Below, one piece after another: positions 7,867 through 16,128 of a stretch of DNA of 45,615 bases. The stretch is from NCBI GenBank assembly GCA_002477465.1, contig DLPV01000003.1, positions 187,504-233,118 on the forward strand, given 5' to 3'. The notes below the pieces were generated by a model. The model made no database searches. It was not told the origin of the DNA and saw nothing but the letters and a program-made list of their open reading frames with translations. The DNA is from Gammaproteobacteria bacterium UBA7449. GTDB taxonomy: Bacteria > Pseudomonadota > Gammaproteobacteria > Pseudomonadales > Pseudohongiellaceae. Position numbers and translations under genes: made by a program. The stretch's first letter is position 1; each line of letters starts with the position of its first letter.

Positions 7867-8169
7867 GATCACGCGCTTACGCCATACTGGCAGCTCGCCT
7901 GCGCTGGCTACTTGCAAACAAACAGGCCCAACGTATGCAAAATGGGTTAAGTGGCACCCTGTACCTGGCGGCAAGCGCCCTGCTAGCTTCTTCCAACCGA
8001 GCCTGAAGCGGGTCACTGTGTCCCAGACCTTGGACTTTGAAGGGCATCAGCAAATATGACAATCTGTAACATTGAAAATAAGCCACAGTGCCTGATTGAA
8101 CTGGCTTAGGCGCTGGTTTATTCTTGGATTTCCCTATCTATTAATAGAACAAAAACGAGAGGACTCCCG
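7867..8169. other. 303-base intergenic stretch
   Basis: No convincing gene, RNA or terminator is seen, apart from the promoter candidate at 8096-8124. A short open frame on the minus strand lacks any recognisable protein pattern and is not called. Confidence 0.6.
8096..8124 (+). promoter_or_regulatory. Sigma70-type promoter candidate for the NHL-repeat gene
   Basis: TTGAAC (8096-8101), a 17-base spacer and TATTCT (8119-8124) lie 45 bases before the start codon. Both boxes match four of six consensus positions or better, and the spacing is optimal. Confidence 0.45.
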
Positions 8170-9234
8170 ATGTCCAACCACACGCGATTCAAGACTGCCT
8201 GTCTGGCTCTGCTGGCAATGCCAGCTCTGGCCTTTGCCCAGGCTGACATGCCCCCGGTAAACGATTTACCCAACCCTTACATCACCCAGTCTGGCTTCTT
8301 CAAGATGCCTGCCGGTCGTGAGTGGGGTTCCTCCAGCACCGTTGACGTACATCCTGATGGAGAGAGCATCTGGGTTGCGGAGCGCTGCGGTGGCAACATC
8401 AATGCCTGCGTAAACAGCCCCGATACCAATATGGTCATGTTGTTCGATAAGGACGGCAGCATGGTTCGCAGCTTTGGTGCGGGCTATATCACCTGGCCTC
8501 ACGGCATTGAAGTGGATCACGATGGTAACGTCTGGATCGCCGATGCCCGCGGTACCGACGCCATCGACGACTATGATGGTGAACCCTACGGCCACCAGGT
8601 ACATAAATTCAGCCCTACTGGCGCCCACCTGATGTCTATTGGCGTTAAAGGCGGCGGCAGCAATGGTGAATGCTGCTACACGCCTAACGACGTTCTGGTG
8701 GCGCCCGATGGTTCAATCTTTATTGGTGAAGGCCATTCCAGCGCCGAAGGAACGCCAAACGCCATGTACAAGTACGACTCTGACGGCAACCTGCTGATGA
8801 AGTGGGGTGAGTGGGGCATGGAGCCGGGTAATTTCCGCCAGCCACACGCGCTGGCCATGGACTCAAAAGGGCGTCTGTTCGTCTCTGACCGCGGCAACGA
8901 CCGCATTCAGATCTTCGACCAGGAAGGTAACCTGATCGATGTCTGGCACCAGTTCAGCCGTAATAGCGGCATCTTCATTGACGACAATGATGTGCTCTAT
9001 GCTGCTGACTCGGAATCCGGTTCGGTTAACCCTGCTCACGGCGCCTGGACTCGCGGTATTCGCGTCGGCAGCGCTGCTACCGGCGAGGTGGAATTCCTGA
9101 TTCCAGACCCGCAGCCTGACTGTCGCGGCACCTGTACTGCTGAAGGCGTAGTGGCCGACAGCCACGGCAACATCTTTGGTGCCGAAGTTGGCCCTGTAGG
9201 CGGCATCAAGCGATACGTACGACCCGTCAAGTAG
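8170..9234 (+). CDS. Secreted NHL-repeat beta-propeller (peptidyl-hydroxyglycine lyase-like)
   Basis: A 354-residue protein with a Sec signal peptide (residues 1-23, A-F-A-Q). Repeated blades carry the NHL pattern: W-P-H-G-I-E-V-D-H-D-G-N-V-W-I-A-D, then P-N-D-V-L-V-A-P-D-G-S-I-F-I-G-E-G, then Q-P-H-A-L-A-M-D-S-K-G-R-L-F-V-S-D-R-G-N-D-R-I-Q-I-F. This layout is shared with peptidyl-alpha-hydroxyglycine alpha-amidating lyase (PAL)-like bacterial proteins, whose true substrates are unknown. It should act in the periplasm or outside the cell. The start has GAGAGGA 6 bases upstream. A strong terminator follows immediately. General fold is certain; lyase activity is not. Confidence 0.85.
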   Translation: MSNHTRFKTACLALLAMPALAFAQADMPPVNDLPNPYITQSGFFKMPAGREWGSSSTVDVHPDGESIWVAERCGGNINACVNSPDTNMVMLFDKDGSMVRSFGAGYITWPHGIEVDHDGNVWIADARGTDAIDDYDGEPYGHQVHKFSPTGAHLMSIGVKGGGSNGECCYTPNDVLVAPDGSIFIGEGHSSAEGTPNAMYKYDSDGNLLMKWGEWGMEPGNFRQPHALAMDSKGRLFVSDRGNDRIQIFDQEGNLIDVWHQFSRNSGIFIDDNDVLYAADSESGSVNPAHGAWTRGIRVGSAATGEVEFLIPDPQPDCRGTCTAEGVVADSHGNIFGAEVGPVGGIKRYVRPVK

Positions 9235-9248
9235 CGCTGTAGTATTCG

Positions 9249-9279
9249 AAAAAGCCCACCTCTTGGTGGGCTTTTTTTT
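9249..9279. terminator. Bidirectional intrinsic terminator
   Basis: AAAAAGCCCACC / GGTGGGCTTTTT stem with a 4-base loop and a T8 tract on the plus strand. It separates the NHL-repeat gene from the convergent icd gene and can serve both. Confidence 0.93.
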
Positions 9280-9303
9280 GCTGCTGCTGAGTGATAGTCG
9301 CAG

Positions 9304-11532
9304 TTAAACCGTTGCGATGATCTCGTTCAGGGTAGCGCTTGGGCGCATTGCAGCAGCAGCCTTGTCGGGATCCGGCTTGTAGTAACCTCCCACATCCATG
9401 GGGACGCCCTGTACAGAGTTCAGCTCTTCCATAATCTTGGCTTCATTGGCCGCCATGGCTTCCGCCACTGAACTGAAATGCTGTGCCAATTCCGTATCCT
9501 CGGTTTGCTGAGCCAGGGCTTCGGCCCAATACATCGCCAGATAGAAGTGGCTGCCGCGATTATCAAGCTCGTTGACCTTACGTGAGGGCGACTTGTTTTC
9601 ATCCAGAAACTTACCGGTCGCCTGATCCAGCGCATGAGCAAGTACCTTGGCGCGGAGGTTGTCTGTGACATGAGCCAAATGTTCCAGTGACGCTGCCAGA
9701 GCCAGGAACTCGCCCAATGAATCCCAGCGCAGATGGTTCTCTTTCTCGAACTGCTGAACATGCTTGGGTGCGGAGCCACCGGCGCCTGTTTCAAACAGAC
9801 CACCACCGTTCATCAATGGCACGATAGATAACATCTTCGCACTGGTGCCCAATTCAAGAATTGGAAACAAGTCGGTCAAGTAGTCACGCAGCACGTTGCC
9901 GGTGGCAGATATAGTATCTTTGCCTTGCTTGATTCTATCCAGCGAGAAACGGGTAGCGACGTTTGGCGCCATGATATGGATTTCCAGACCATCGATATCA
10001 TGATTCGGCAACAAGGTATTTACTTTCTTGATGAGCTCAGCATCGTGAGCACGCTCTTCGTTGAGCCAGAACACTACCGGTGTGTTGCTCAGGCGAGATC
10101 TGCTAACGGCCAGCTTCACCCAGTCCTGGATCGGAGCATCTTTGACCTGGCACATACGCCAGATATCGCCCTCTGCTACCGAATGTTCAAGCAAGGTATT
10201 GCCGTCACTATCAACAACAGCGATCTTGCCATCGGCTGCGACCTCAAAAGTCTTGTCGTGGGACCCATATTCCTCCGCCTTTTGCGCCATCAGGCCAACA
10301 TTTGGCACGCTACCCATGGTTGACGGGTCGAAGGCACCGTTGCTCCTGCAAAAATCGATAACTTCCTGATACACGCCTGCGTAGCTGCGGTCAGGAATGA
10401 TTGCCTTCATATCATGCAGCTCACCATCGGGGCCCCACATCTTGCCGGAAGTGCGCAGCGCCGCCGGCATTGAAGCATCAATGATAATGTCGCTGGGTAC
10501 GTGCAGGTTGGTGATGCCACGATCGGAGTCCACCATGGCCATAGCCGGACGCGACTCATAAACTGCATTCAAATCCGCTTCGATGGCGGCGCGCTCAGAT
10601 TCCGGCAGAGACTGAATCTTGGCGTAAACATCGCCCACGCCGTTGTTTGCATCAACGCCCAATGTATCGAAGGTATCGGCGTACTTCGCAAACACATCCT
10701 TGTAATAAACCGTCACAGCATGACCAAAGATGATTGGATCAGACACCTTCATCATGGTGGCCTTCATGTGCAGCGACATCAATACGCCCTGCGCCTTGGA
10801 ATCTTCAATCTGTTCTTCCAGGAATGTGCGCAACGCTGTGCTGCTCATGCACGCCGCGTCAATTACTTCACCAGCTTGAAGCGCGATGCCCTCTTTCAGA
10901 ACAGAAACATTGCCAGCGCCATTGGTATGTTGAATGCTGACTGAAGTATCTGCAGCTACGGTAGTGGATTGTTCGCTACCGAAAAAATCACCCTGTGACA
11001 TGCTGGCAACATGGGAGCGAGAATCCGCGGACCAGGCACCCATTGAATGGGGGTTCTTCTTCGCGTAATTCTTCACAGAGGTCGGTGCTCGGCGATCCGA
11101 GTTGCCTTCGCGCAATACGGGATTAACCGCGCTGCCTTTCACGCTGTCATAGCGAGTCTTGATGTCCTTTTCTTCGTCGTTAGAAGGCTCCTCAGGGTAA
11201 TCAGGCAGAGCATATCCCTTATCCTGAAGTTCCTTAATGACCGCTTTCATCTGGGGAATAGATGCCGAGATGTTAGGAAGCTTGATAATATTGGCCATTG
11301 GATCTTGTGTCAGCGCTCCCAACTCCGACAACGCGTCCGGCTGCTGATGCTCTGCACTCAGATAGTCAGAAAAATTAGCAATGACGCGACCAGATAGAGA
11401 AATATCCCGCATCTCCACATCCACGTCTGAGGCTCTGGTGAACGCCTCGATAATCGGCAAAAATGAATAAGTCGCCAAGGCTGGAGCTTCATCAGTTTCC
11501 GTATAAATAATGGTGGATTTTTTATCTGACAT
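9304..11532 (-). CDS. icd: Monomeric NADP-dependent isocitrate dehydrogenase
   Basis: This protein of about 742 residues has the length typical of the monomeric type II enzyme, unlike the ~415-residue homodimeric form. It catalyses oxidative decarboxylation of isocitrate to 2-oxoglutarate in the TCA cycle, producing NADPH. Recognisable family segments are I-I-Y-T-E-T-D-E-A-P-A-L-A-T-Y-S at the N terminus, P-N-I-S-A-S-I-P-Q, V-N-P-V-L-R-E-G-N-S-D-R-R, L-H-M-K-A-T-M-M-K-V-S-D-P and the C-terminal D-V-G-G-Y-Y-K-P-D. Two adjacent ATG codons are possible; the second (11532) has AAGGA at a better distance. An extended -10 promoter lies upstream. Confidence 0.96.
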   Translation of the reverse strand: MSDKKSTIIYTETDEAPALATYSFLPIIEAFTRASDVDVEMRDISLSGRVIANFSDYLSAEHQQPDALSELGALTQDPMANIIKLPNISASIPQMKAVIKELQDKGYALPDYPEEPSNDEEKDIKTRYDSVKGSAVNPVLREGNSDRRAPTSVKNYAKKNPHSMGAWSADSRSHVASMSQGDFFGSEQSTTVAADTSVSIQHTNGAGNVSVLKEGIALQAGEVIDAACMSSTALRTFLEEQIEDSKAQGVLMSLHMKATMMKVSDPIIFGHAVTVYYKDVFAKYADTFDTLGVDANNGVGDVYAKIQSLPESERAAIEADLNAVYESRPAMAMVDSDRGITNLHVPSDIIIDASMPAALRTSGKMWGPDGELHDMKAIIPDRSYAGVYQEVIDFCRSNGAFDPSTMGSVPNVGLMAQKAEEYGSHDKTFEVAADGKIAVVDSDGNTLLEHSVAEGDIWRMCQVKDAPIQDWVKLAVSRSRLSNTPVVFWLNEERAHDAELIKKVNTLLPNHDIDGLEIHIMAPNVATRFSLDRIKQGKDTISATGNVLRDYLTDLFPILELGTSAKMLSIVPLMNGGGLFETGAGGSAPKHVQQFEKENHLRWDSLGEFLALAASLEHLAHVTDNLRAKVLAHALDQATGKFLDENKSPSRKVNELDNRGSHFYLAMYWAEALAQQTEDTELAQHFSSVAEAMAANEAKIMEELNSVQGVPMDVGGYYKPDPDKAAAAMRPSATLNEIIATV

Positions 11533-11588
11533 CATGTTTCCTTATCTGCGTTTAGTCGGCCCAAAACTGGATCAAAAAAAGGGCGCGT

Positions 11589-11597
11589 ATTATAGCA
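11589..11597 (-). promoter_or_regulatory. Extended -10 promoter for icd
   Basis: On the minus strand the sequence reads TGC-TATAAT, a perfect extended -10 element, about 55 bases before the icd start. It is followed by a GC-rich discriminator. A very similar block precedes the DAHP synthase gene at 34114-34138. Confidence 0.6.
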
Positions 11598-11701
11598 GTC
11601 AAGCCATGGCCCGACTATAGCGCCAAAACAGGTAAAACTCCGGAAAACCAGCACTGAAACATACTCAATAGCACAATCACCGAATCCTCAAAGAGAGCCC
11701 C

Positions 11702-12211
11702 ATGACCATTGCCACTGCACTGCCCGATTTTGTCCTGCGTACCGCCTCTATTAATGATTGCCAGCAAATCCTGGATTTCATCAAGGAGCTCGCTGAGTAT
11801 GAAAAGCTCTCCCATGAGGTAGTTGCCACGGTCGCTACGCTGGAAGAAACCCTGTTTGGCGAAGTGTCCTACGCTCAGGCTGTGCTGGGCGAATATCAGG
11901 GCAAGGCAGTTGGCTATGCCCTGTTTTTCCATAACTTCTCCACCTTCACCGGCCGGCCCGGCATTTACCTGGAAGATCTCTACGTCCAACCTGAGATGCG
12001 CGGAAAAGGATTTGGCAAATGCCTGCTGTCCTACCTGGCCAAGCTCGCCGTTGAGAAGAGGTGCACACGGGTAGAATGGTCAGTACTGGATTGGAATGAG
12101 CCTTCCATTCAGTTTTATCGCTCTATCGGCGCGGCGCCTATGGATGAATGGACGGTACAGCGCCTCGATGGCGATGAACTGACTAAATTCGCCAATGAGT
12201 TTGTTAGCTAG
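11702..12211 (+). CDS. GNAT-family N-acetyltransferase (SSAT/diamine-like)
   Basis: A 169-residue cytosolic acetyl-CoA-dependent transferase. The N terminus F-V-L-R-T-A-S-I-N-D-C, the Y-L-E-D-L-Y-V strand, the acetyl-CoA pyrophosphate loop R-G-K-G-F-G-K and the ending W-S-V-L-D-W-N-E-P-S-I-Q-F-Y-R-S-I-G-A all fit the spermidine/spermine (diamine/thialysine) acetyltransferase branch. Polyamines or lysine analogues are plausible substrates but not proven. It is divergent from icd. GAGAG lies a few bases before the ATG, and the gene is followed 197 bases later by the D-amino-acid transaminase start on the same strand. Confidence 0.88.
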   Translation: MTIATALPDFVLRTASINDCQQILDFIKELAEYEKLSHEVVATVATLEETLFGEVSYAQAVLGEYQGKAVGYALFFHNFSTFTGRPGIYLEDLYVQPEMRGKGFGKCLLSYLAKLAVEKRCTRVEWSVLDWNEPSIQFYRSIGAAPMDEWTVQRLDGDELTKFANEFVS

Positions 12212-12408
12212 CACGGGGTTAGTCCCAGCGATCAACCAGGCGAGAGGGATAACGCTAGGAAGGCACAATGGCTAAAGCTTTTCTGCGCACAACCGAACTT
12301 CAGAGTGAGCGTGGAATCGGCACCTTGCCGGTATCGACTTCAAGTCTAATTAGCCCACCGCTCACTGCGACAGCTCACATGAAACCCAAAAAAATAGAGG
12401 AAAAAAAG

Positions 12409-13266
12409 TTGTCTAGAATCGTATATCTCAACGGAAAATACTTGCCAGCTGAAGAGGCGAAGGTTTCTATTTTCGATCGTGGCTATATTTTTGGAGATGG
12501 GGTTTACGAAGTCGTGCCCGTCTTCGAGGCAGCTGTTGTAGACAAGCAGTATTTTCTGGAACGATTGGATCGTAGTCTGAATGAGATTCAGATCGATTGG
12601 CCATGTAGCAAAGAAGAATATCTTCAGGTAATGAGCGAACTGGTAAAGCGCAACAATTTGCGTGAAGGTGTTGTGTATTCCCAAGTGACTCGCGGCGTGG
12701 CGGTACGCGATTTCCCTTTTCCCGAAAATACGGCGCCAGCATTTATGGCATTTTCAACTGAAATGAACTTGTTGAATAGCCCGGCGGCAGCGACTGGCAT
12801 CAAAGTAGCAACCACTGCTGACTTGCGCTGGAAGCGTAGGGATATCAAGTCAATAAATTTGCTGGGACAGTGCATGGCAAAACAGGATGCCGTGAGTAAG
12901 GGCGCCAAAGAGGGCTGGATGGTCGAAGATGGATTTGTCACCGAGGGTGTCTCATCGTCAGCTTATATCGTAAAAGATAGCAAAATTGTCACACGCCCCT
13001 TGTCCAACTTGATACTGCCCGGCATAAGAAGGCGTACCCTACTTGAGCTAGCTGAGCAAACCGGCATTGAAATCGAAGAGCGACTGTTTACAGTAGAGGA
13101 AGCTATTGCAGCGGATGAGGCATTTATCAGTAGCGCCACCACCATGGCGCTCGGTGTTGTTGATATAGACGGCCATCAAATTGGAAATGGGACACCCGGC
13201 CCTATCACACAGAAGATGCGACAGCTATATACCGATCGCGTGCTGACGGAAGCGCGACTAATCTAA
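12409..13266 (+). CDS. dat: D-amino-acid transaminase (class IV PLP aminotransferase)
   Basis: A 285-residue fold-type IV PLP enzyme that interconverts D-amino acids and 2-oxo acids, for example D-Ala with 2-oxoglutarate, supplying D-Glu/D-Ala. It shows F-D-R-G-Y-I-F-G-D-G-V-Y-E, the PLP lysine in R-D-I-K-S-I-N-L-L (K147) and the cofactor glutamate in V-T-E-G-V-S-S-S (E179), near the Bacillus enzyme positions 145 and 177. TTG at 12409 is chosen: AGAGG lies at 12396-12400 and the product then begins exactly where family members do. An in-frame ATG at 12268 with its own AGGAAGG would add 47 residues. Confidence 0.88.
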   Translation: MSRIVYLNGKYLPAEEAKVSIFDRGYIFGDGVYEVVPVFEAAVVDKQYFLERLDRSLNEIQIDWPCSKEEYLQVMSELVKRNNLREGVVYSQVTRGVAVRDFPFPENTAPAFMAFSTEMNLLNSPAAATGIKVATTADLRWKRRDIKSINLLGQCMAKQDAVSKGAKEGWMVEDGFVTEGVSSSAYIVKDSKIVTRPLSNLILPGIRRRTLLELAEQTGIEIEERLFTVEEAIAADEAFISSATTMALGVVDIDGHQIGNGTPGPITQKMRQLYTDRVLTEARLI

Positions 13267-13282
13267 AATAATTCAAGCGGGT

Positions 13283-14233
13283 TTAAGAAGAAAGAAAGCT
13301 CAACACTTCTTCAATATTGCTTTTACCTGCCAACACCATGAGCAGTCTATCCAGGCCGATTGCGACCCCGGCACAGTTGGGCAAGCCTGAATCCAGAGCG
13401 GCCAGCAGCATTTCATCCACGGGGATTTCGGGTAATCCAAGCGCCCTGCGCCTGTTCTGATCGCGTTCAAACCGCTGTCGCTGCTCTGCCGCATCGGTTA
13501 ACTCGTAGTAGCCATTGGCAAGCTCCATGCCACCGCAATAGAGCTCAAACCTCTTGGCTACAGCATTTCCTTCGGAATCATTTTCAACGACAGCCAGCGC
13601 GGCCTGGGCAATGGGATAGTCATATACAAAACAGTGTGGCGGCAGGAGCGGCTCGATTTTCTGACTCAAGAGCAGCTGTAGATAGTCAGTCGCATCGAGA
13701 TTATCGCCAGTAACCTCCAACAGGCCTGCGCTGCGAGATTTGAGCTCGTTCAGCGTGATGCCGTGGGGATCAAGATCAAGATGAGTCTGGAATAGCTGGC
13801 CATAGGAGAAGCGAGGCAGCGCCTCTGTTTTCAGCAAACACTGAATCAACGCTTCGACCTCGTCCATTAGGGCCTGCATTGAATAACCAGGCTGGTACCA
13901 CTCCAGTAGAGTGAATTCTGGATTGTGTTGTTGTGTGCGCTCTTCGCGCCGAAAGGCTTTGCAGATCTGGTAGATCGCGCCGGAATCGGCGCTCAGCATA
14001 CGCTTCATGGCGTACTCAGGTGAGGTTTGCAGAAACAGCGCCTGCTGCAGTGAATTGGTCTCCGCGCCAATTTCAAAAGACTGGATATGGACGTCGGTGA
14101 CGGAACTGGTATCAAGAATAGGCGTCTCGACTTCCAGCACCTCGCGCTCGGCAAAGAAGCGCCTGATTTCAGCGAGCATCCAGGCGCGCAGCTTAAGAAT
14201 CTCAGGAGAGGCTGAAGTGCGCCAGTCGAGCAT
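13283..14233 (-). CDS. epmA: EF-P--(R)-beta-lysine ligase EpmA
   Basis: A 316-residue class II lysyl-tRNA-synthetase-like catalytic core without the tRNA anticodon-binding domain, matching EpmA (PoxA/GenX, ~325 residues). Class II motifs are visible: V-E-T-P-I-L early, F-R-R-E-E-R-T-Q-Q-H-N-P-E-F (motif 2) and the C-terminal G-V-A-I-G-L-D-R-L-L-M (motif 3). It activates (R)-beta-lysine as the adenylate and ligates it to Lys34 of EF-P. It lies 44 bases downstream of efp on the same strand, so the modifier and its target are co-transcribed. It converges on dat with no visible terminator. Confidence 0.97.
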   Translation of the reverse strand: MLDWRTSASPEILKLRAWMLAEIRRFFAEREVLEVETPILDTSSVTDVHIQSFEIGAETNSLQQALFLQTSPEYAMKRMLSADSGAIYQICKAFRREERTQQHNPEFTLLEWYQPGYSMQALMDEVEALIQCLLKTEALPRFSYGQLFQTHLDLDPHGITLNELKSRSAGLLEVTGDNLDATDYLQLLLSQKIEPLLPPHCFVYDYPIAQAALAVVENDSEGNAVAKRFELYCGGMELANGYYELTDAAEQRQRFERDQNRRRALGLPEIPVDEMLLAALDSGLPNCAGVAIGLDRLLMVLAGKSNIEEVLSFLSS

Positions 14234-14277
14234 GTGCTTTCGTCTCCGCCGTGAACCAGCGGCAGGTCAATGGGCTA

Positions 14278-14850
14278 TTACTTGGAAACCCGGTTCTGAT
14301 ATTCGCCAGTACGGGTATCAACCCGCAGCACGTCACCGATATTAACGAACAGGGGAACCTTAACCACGGCACCTGAGCTCAGTGTTGCAGGTTTAGTGCC
14401 ACCCTGGGCAGTATCGCCTTTTAAGCCAGGGTCAGTCTCGGTGACTTCCAGTTCCACAAAATTGGGAGGCGAAACCGAGATCGGCGCGTCATTCCATAGA
14501 ATCACCTGATACACATCCTGCTCTTTCAGCCAGTCTTTGGCTTCAGTAATAGCGTTGGCATCAGCAGCAATCTGCTCATAGCTGTCGTCTGTCTTCATGA
14601 AATGCCAGAACTCGCCGTCCTCATAGAGGTATTCCATGTCGATTTCCATGACATCGGCGGCTTCGATGGACTCACCTGATTTAAAAGTCCGTTCCCACAC
14701 CCTGCCATTCTTCAGATTGCGAAACTTCACGCGATTAAAGGCCTGGCCCTTGCCTGGTTTAACCACCTCATTCTCGAGTATCGAGCAAGGTTCTCCATCT
14801 ACCAGAACCTTGAGCCCGGATTTGAATTCGTTGGTTGAGTAAGTCGCCAT
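14278..14850 (-). CDS. efp: Translation elongation factor P
   Basis: A 190-residue EF-P with three beta-barrel domains. It binds between ribosomal P and E sites and relieves stalling at polyproline stretches. The modified loop V-K-P-G-K-G-Q-A-F has lysine at position 34, the EpmA/EpmB target, so the lysylation type rather than rhamnosylation applies. The start has GGGAGG a few bases upstream. It is followed by epmA and is divergent from epmB across a 205-base gap. Confidence 0.98.
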   Translation of the reverse strand: MATYSTNEFKSGLKVLVDGEPCSILENEVVKPGKGQAFNRVKFRNLKNGRVWERTFKSGESIEAADVMEIDMEYLYEDGEFWHFMKTDDSYEQIAADANAITEAKDWLKEQDVYQVILWNDAPISVSPPNFVELEVTETDPGLKGDTAQGGTKPATLSSGAVVKVPLFVNIGDVLRVDTRTGEYQNRVSK

Positions 14851-15055
14851 AGTGTTGCCTCCCGCCTTGCGTGTGGATCCTATTTGGTACGGATCAAGTA
14901 TGTGCAGCTATTCTTTTGTTTGATCTAATTTGGTTTTGGTGCTGGAGCCCGAGATTTACAGGTTTGCCCTGTCAGCAACTTGCTTTGCTGCTATGATGCT
15001 GACAAATAAAGCGCCCAGCGCAAAATAGTCAAATTCCCATAGTCGCCAGCCTGCT

Positions 15056-16081
15056 ATGCAAACCCTAGCTTTATCAGTTATTAAATCTGACCAGCCTGAA
15101 AAATGGCAAGAGATATTATCCGATCTCATCACAGATCCAAAGGAATTACTTGCGGATCTGAAGCTCGATACCACGGCAAATCCACTAGCTGCCCTTGCAG
15201 CTAAGGGGCTGGCGCAGTTTCCCCTCAAGGTGCCGCGACCCTTTGCCGCGCGCATGGAGCCTGGCAATTGGGATGATCCACTGCTGCGCCAGGTTTGGCC
15301 TAGCAGCCTCGAAGACGTTGAAAGCGATAGCTTAAGTCTGGATCCCCTGCAGGAGACGCACTTTAATAAGACGCCAGGCTTACTGCAAAAATACCATGGC
15401 AGAGTGCTGCTCACCGCCGCACCCCATTGTGCCGTCCACTGTCGTTACTGCTTTCGGCGTCACTTCGACTATGCGGCCAATACACCTGGTCGCCGCGAGT
15501 GGTCGGAGTCGATTGCCTATATCAGTGAAAATCCTGATATCTCCGAGGTTATTCTAAGTGGTGGAGATCCACTGGCAGCGGGCGATAGCTACCTGGCCTG
15601 GCTGCTTGCCGAAGTAGATCGCATTCCCCATGTAGAGACAATCCGCATCCACTCGCGCCTGCCGATCGTGATTCCACAGCGAGTTACGGCCCAACTGTGC
15701 AGCATGCTGTCCGAGCTACGCAGCAAGTCGGTTTTCATAACCCACTGCAATCATCCACAAGAGATTGATGGAGAAGTTCAGGCGGCGTTAAAGGCGATAC
15801 GGCATGCTGGCAGCACCCTGCTCAACCAAGCGGTTTTGCTTAAGGGTGTTAATAATTACGCTGATAGCCTGATTAAGCTCAGCACAACGCTTTTCCAGTC
15901 AGATGTACTACCCTACTACCTGCATTTGCCAGATCGAGTTACTGGCACCGGACATTTCATTGTAAATGAATCAGAGGCATTGAAGCTGATGGCGTCAGTC
16001 CGGAGCCACCTGCCGGGCTATCTGGTGCCGCAACTGGTCCGTGAGGATCCGGGCAACAACAGCAAGACACGCCTGGCCTGA
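15056..16081 (+). CDS. epmB: EF-P (S)-lysine 2,3-aminomutase EpmB
   Basis: A 341-residue radical-SAM, PLP-dependent aminomutase (E. coli EpmB is 342). The iron-sulfur motif C-A-V-H-C-R-Y-C (C125, C129, C132) is followed by F-R-R-H-F; S-G-G-D-P-L binds SAM; the C terminus ends S-K-T-R-L-A, near the expected PLP lysine. It converts (S)-alpha-lysine to (R)-beta-lysine for EpmA to attach to EF-P. It is transcribed away from efp, from the same intergenic region, and is followed 47 bases later by the EAL-like gene. No epmC (hydroxylase) is in the window. Confidence 0.96.
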   Translation: MQTLALSVIKSDQPEKWQEILSDLITDPKELLADLKLDTTANPLAALAAKGLAQFPLKVPRPFAARMEPGNWDDPLLRQVWPSSLEDVESDSLSLDPLQETHFNKTPGLLQKYHGRVLLTAAPHCAVHCRYCFRRHFDYAANTPGRREWSESIAYISENPDISEVILSGGDPLAAGDSYLAWLLAEVDRIPHVETIRIHSRLPIVIPQRVTAQLCSMLSELRSKSVFITHCNHPQEIDGEVQAALKAIRHAGSTLLNQAVLLKGVNNYADSLIKLSTTLFQSDVLPYYLHLPDRVTGTGHFIVNESEALKLMASVRSHLPGYLVPQLVREDPGNNSKTRLA

Positions 16082-16128
16082 CCACTATTCTCGAACGAAG
16101 AAACTACCCCTATTCACAAGGATGTGCC

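Noticed and set aside
10501..10944. 147-codon open frame on the plus strand inside icd
   Set aside because: It lies wholly antisense to a clear icd coding region and its translation resembles no protein family; it is a shadow of codon bias.
14999..15027. CTGACA-17-AAAATA as an epmB promoter
   Set aside because: The -10 hexamer matches consensus poorly, so it was not called.
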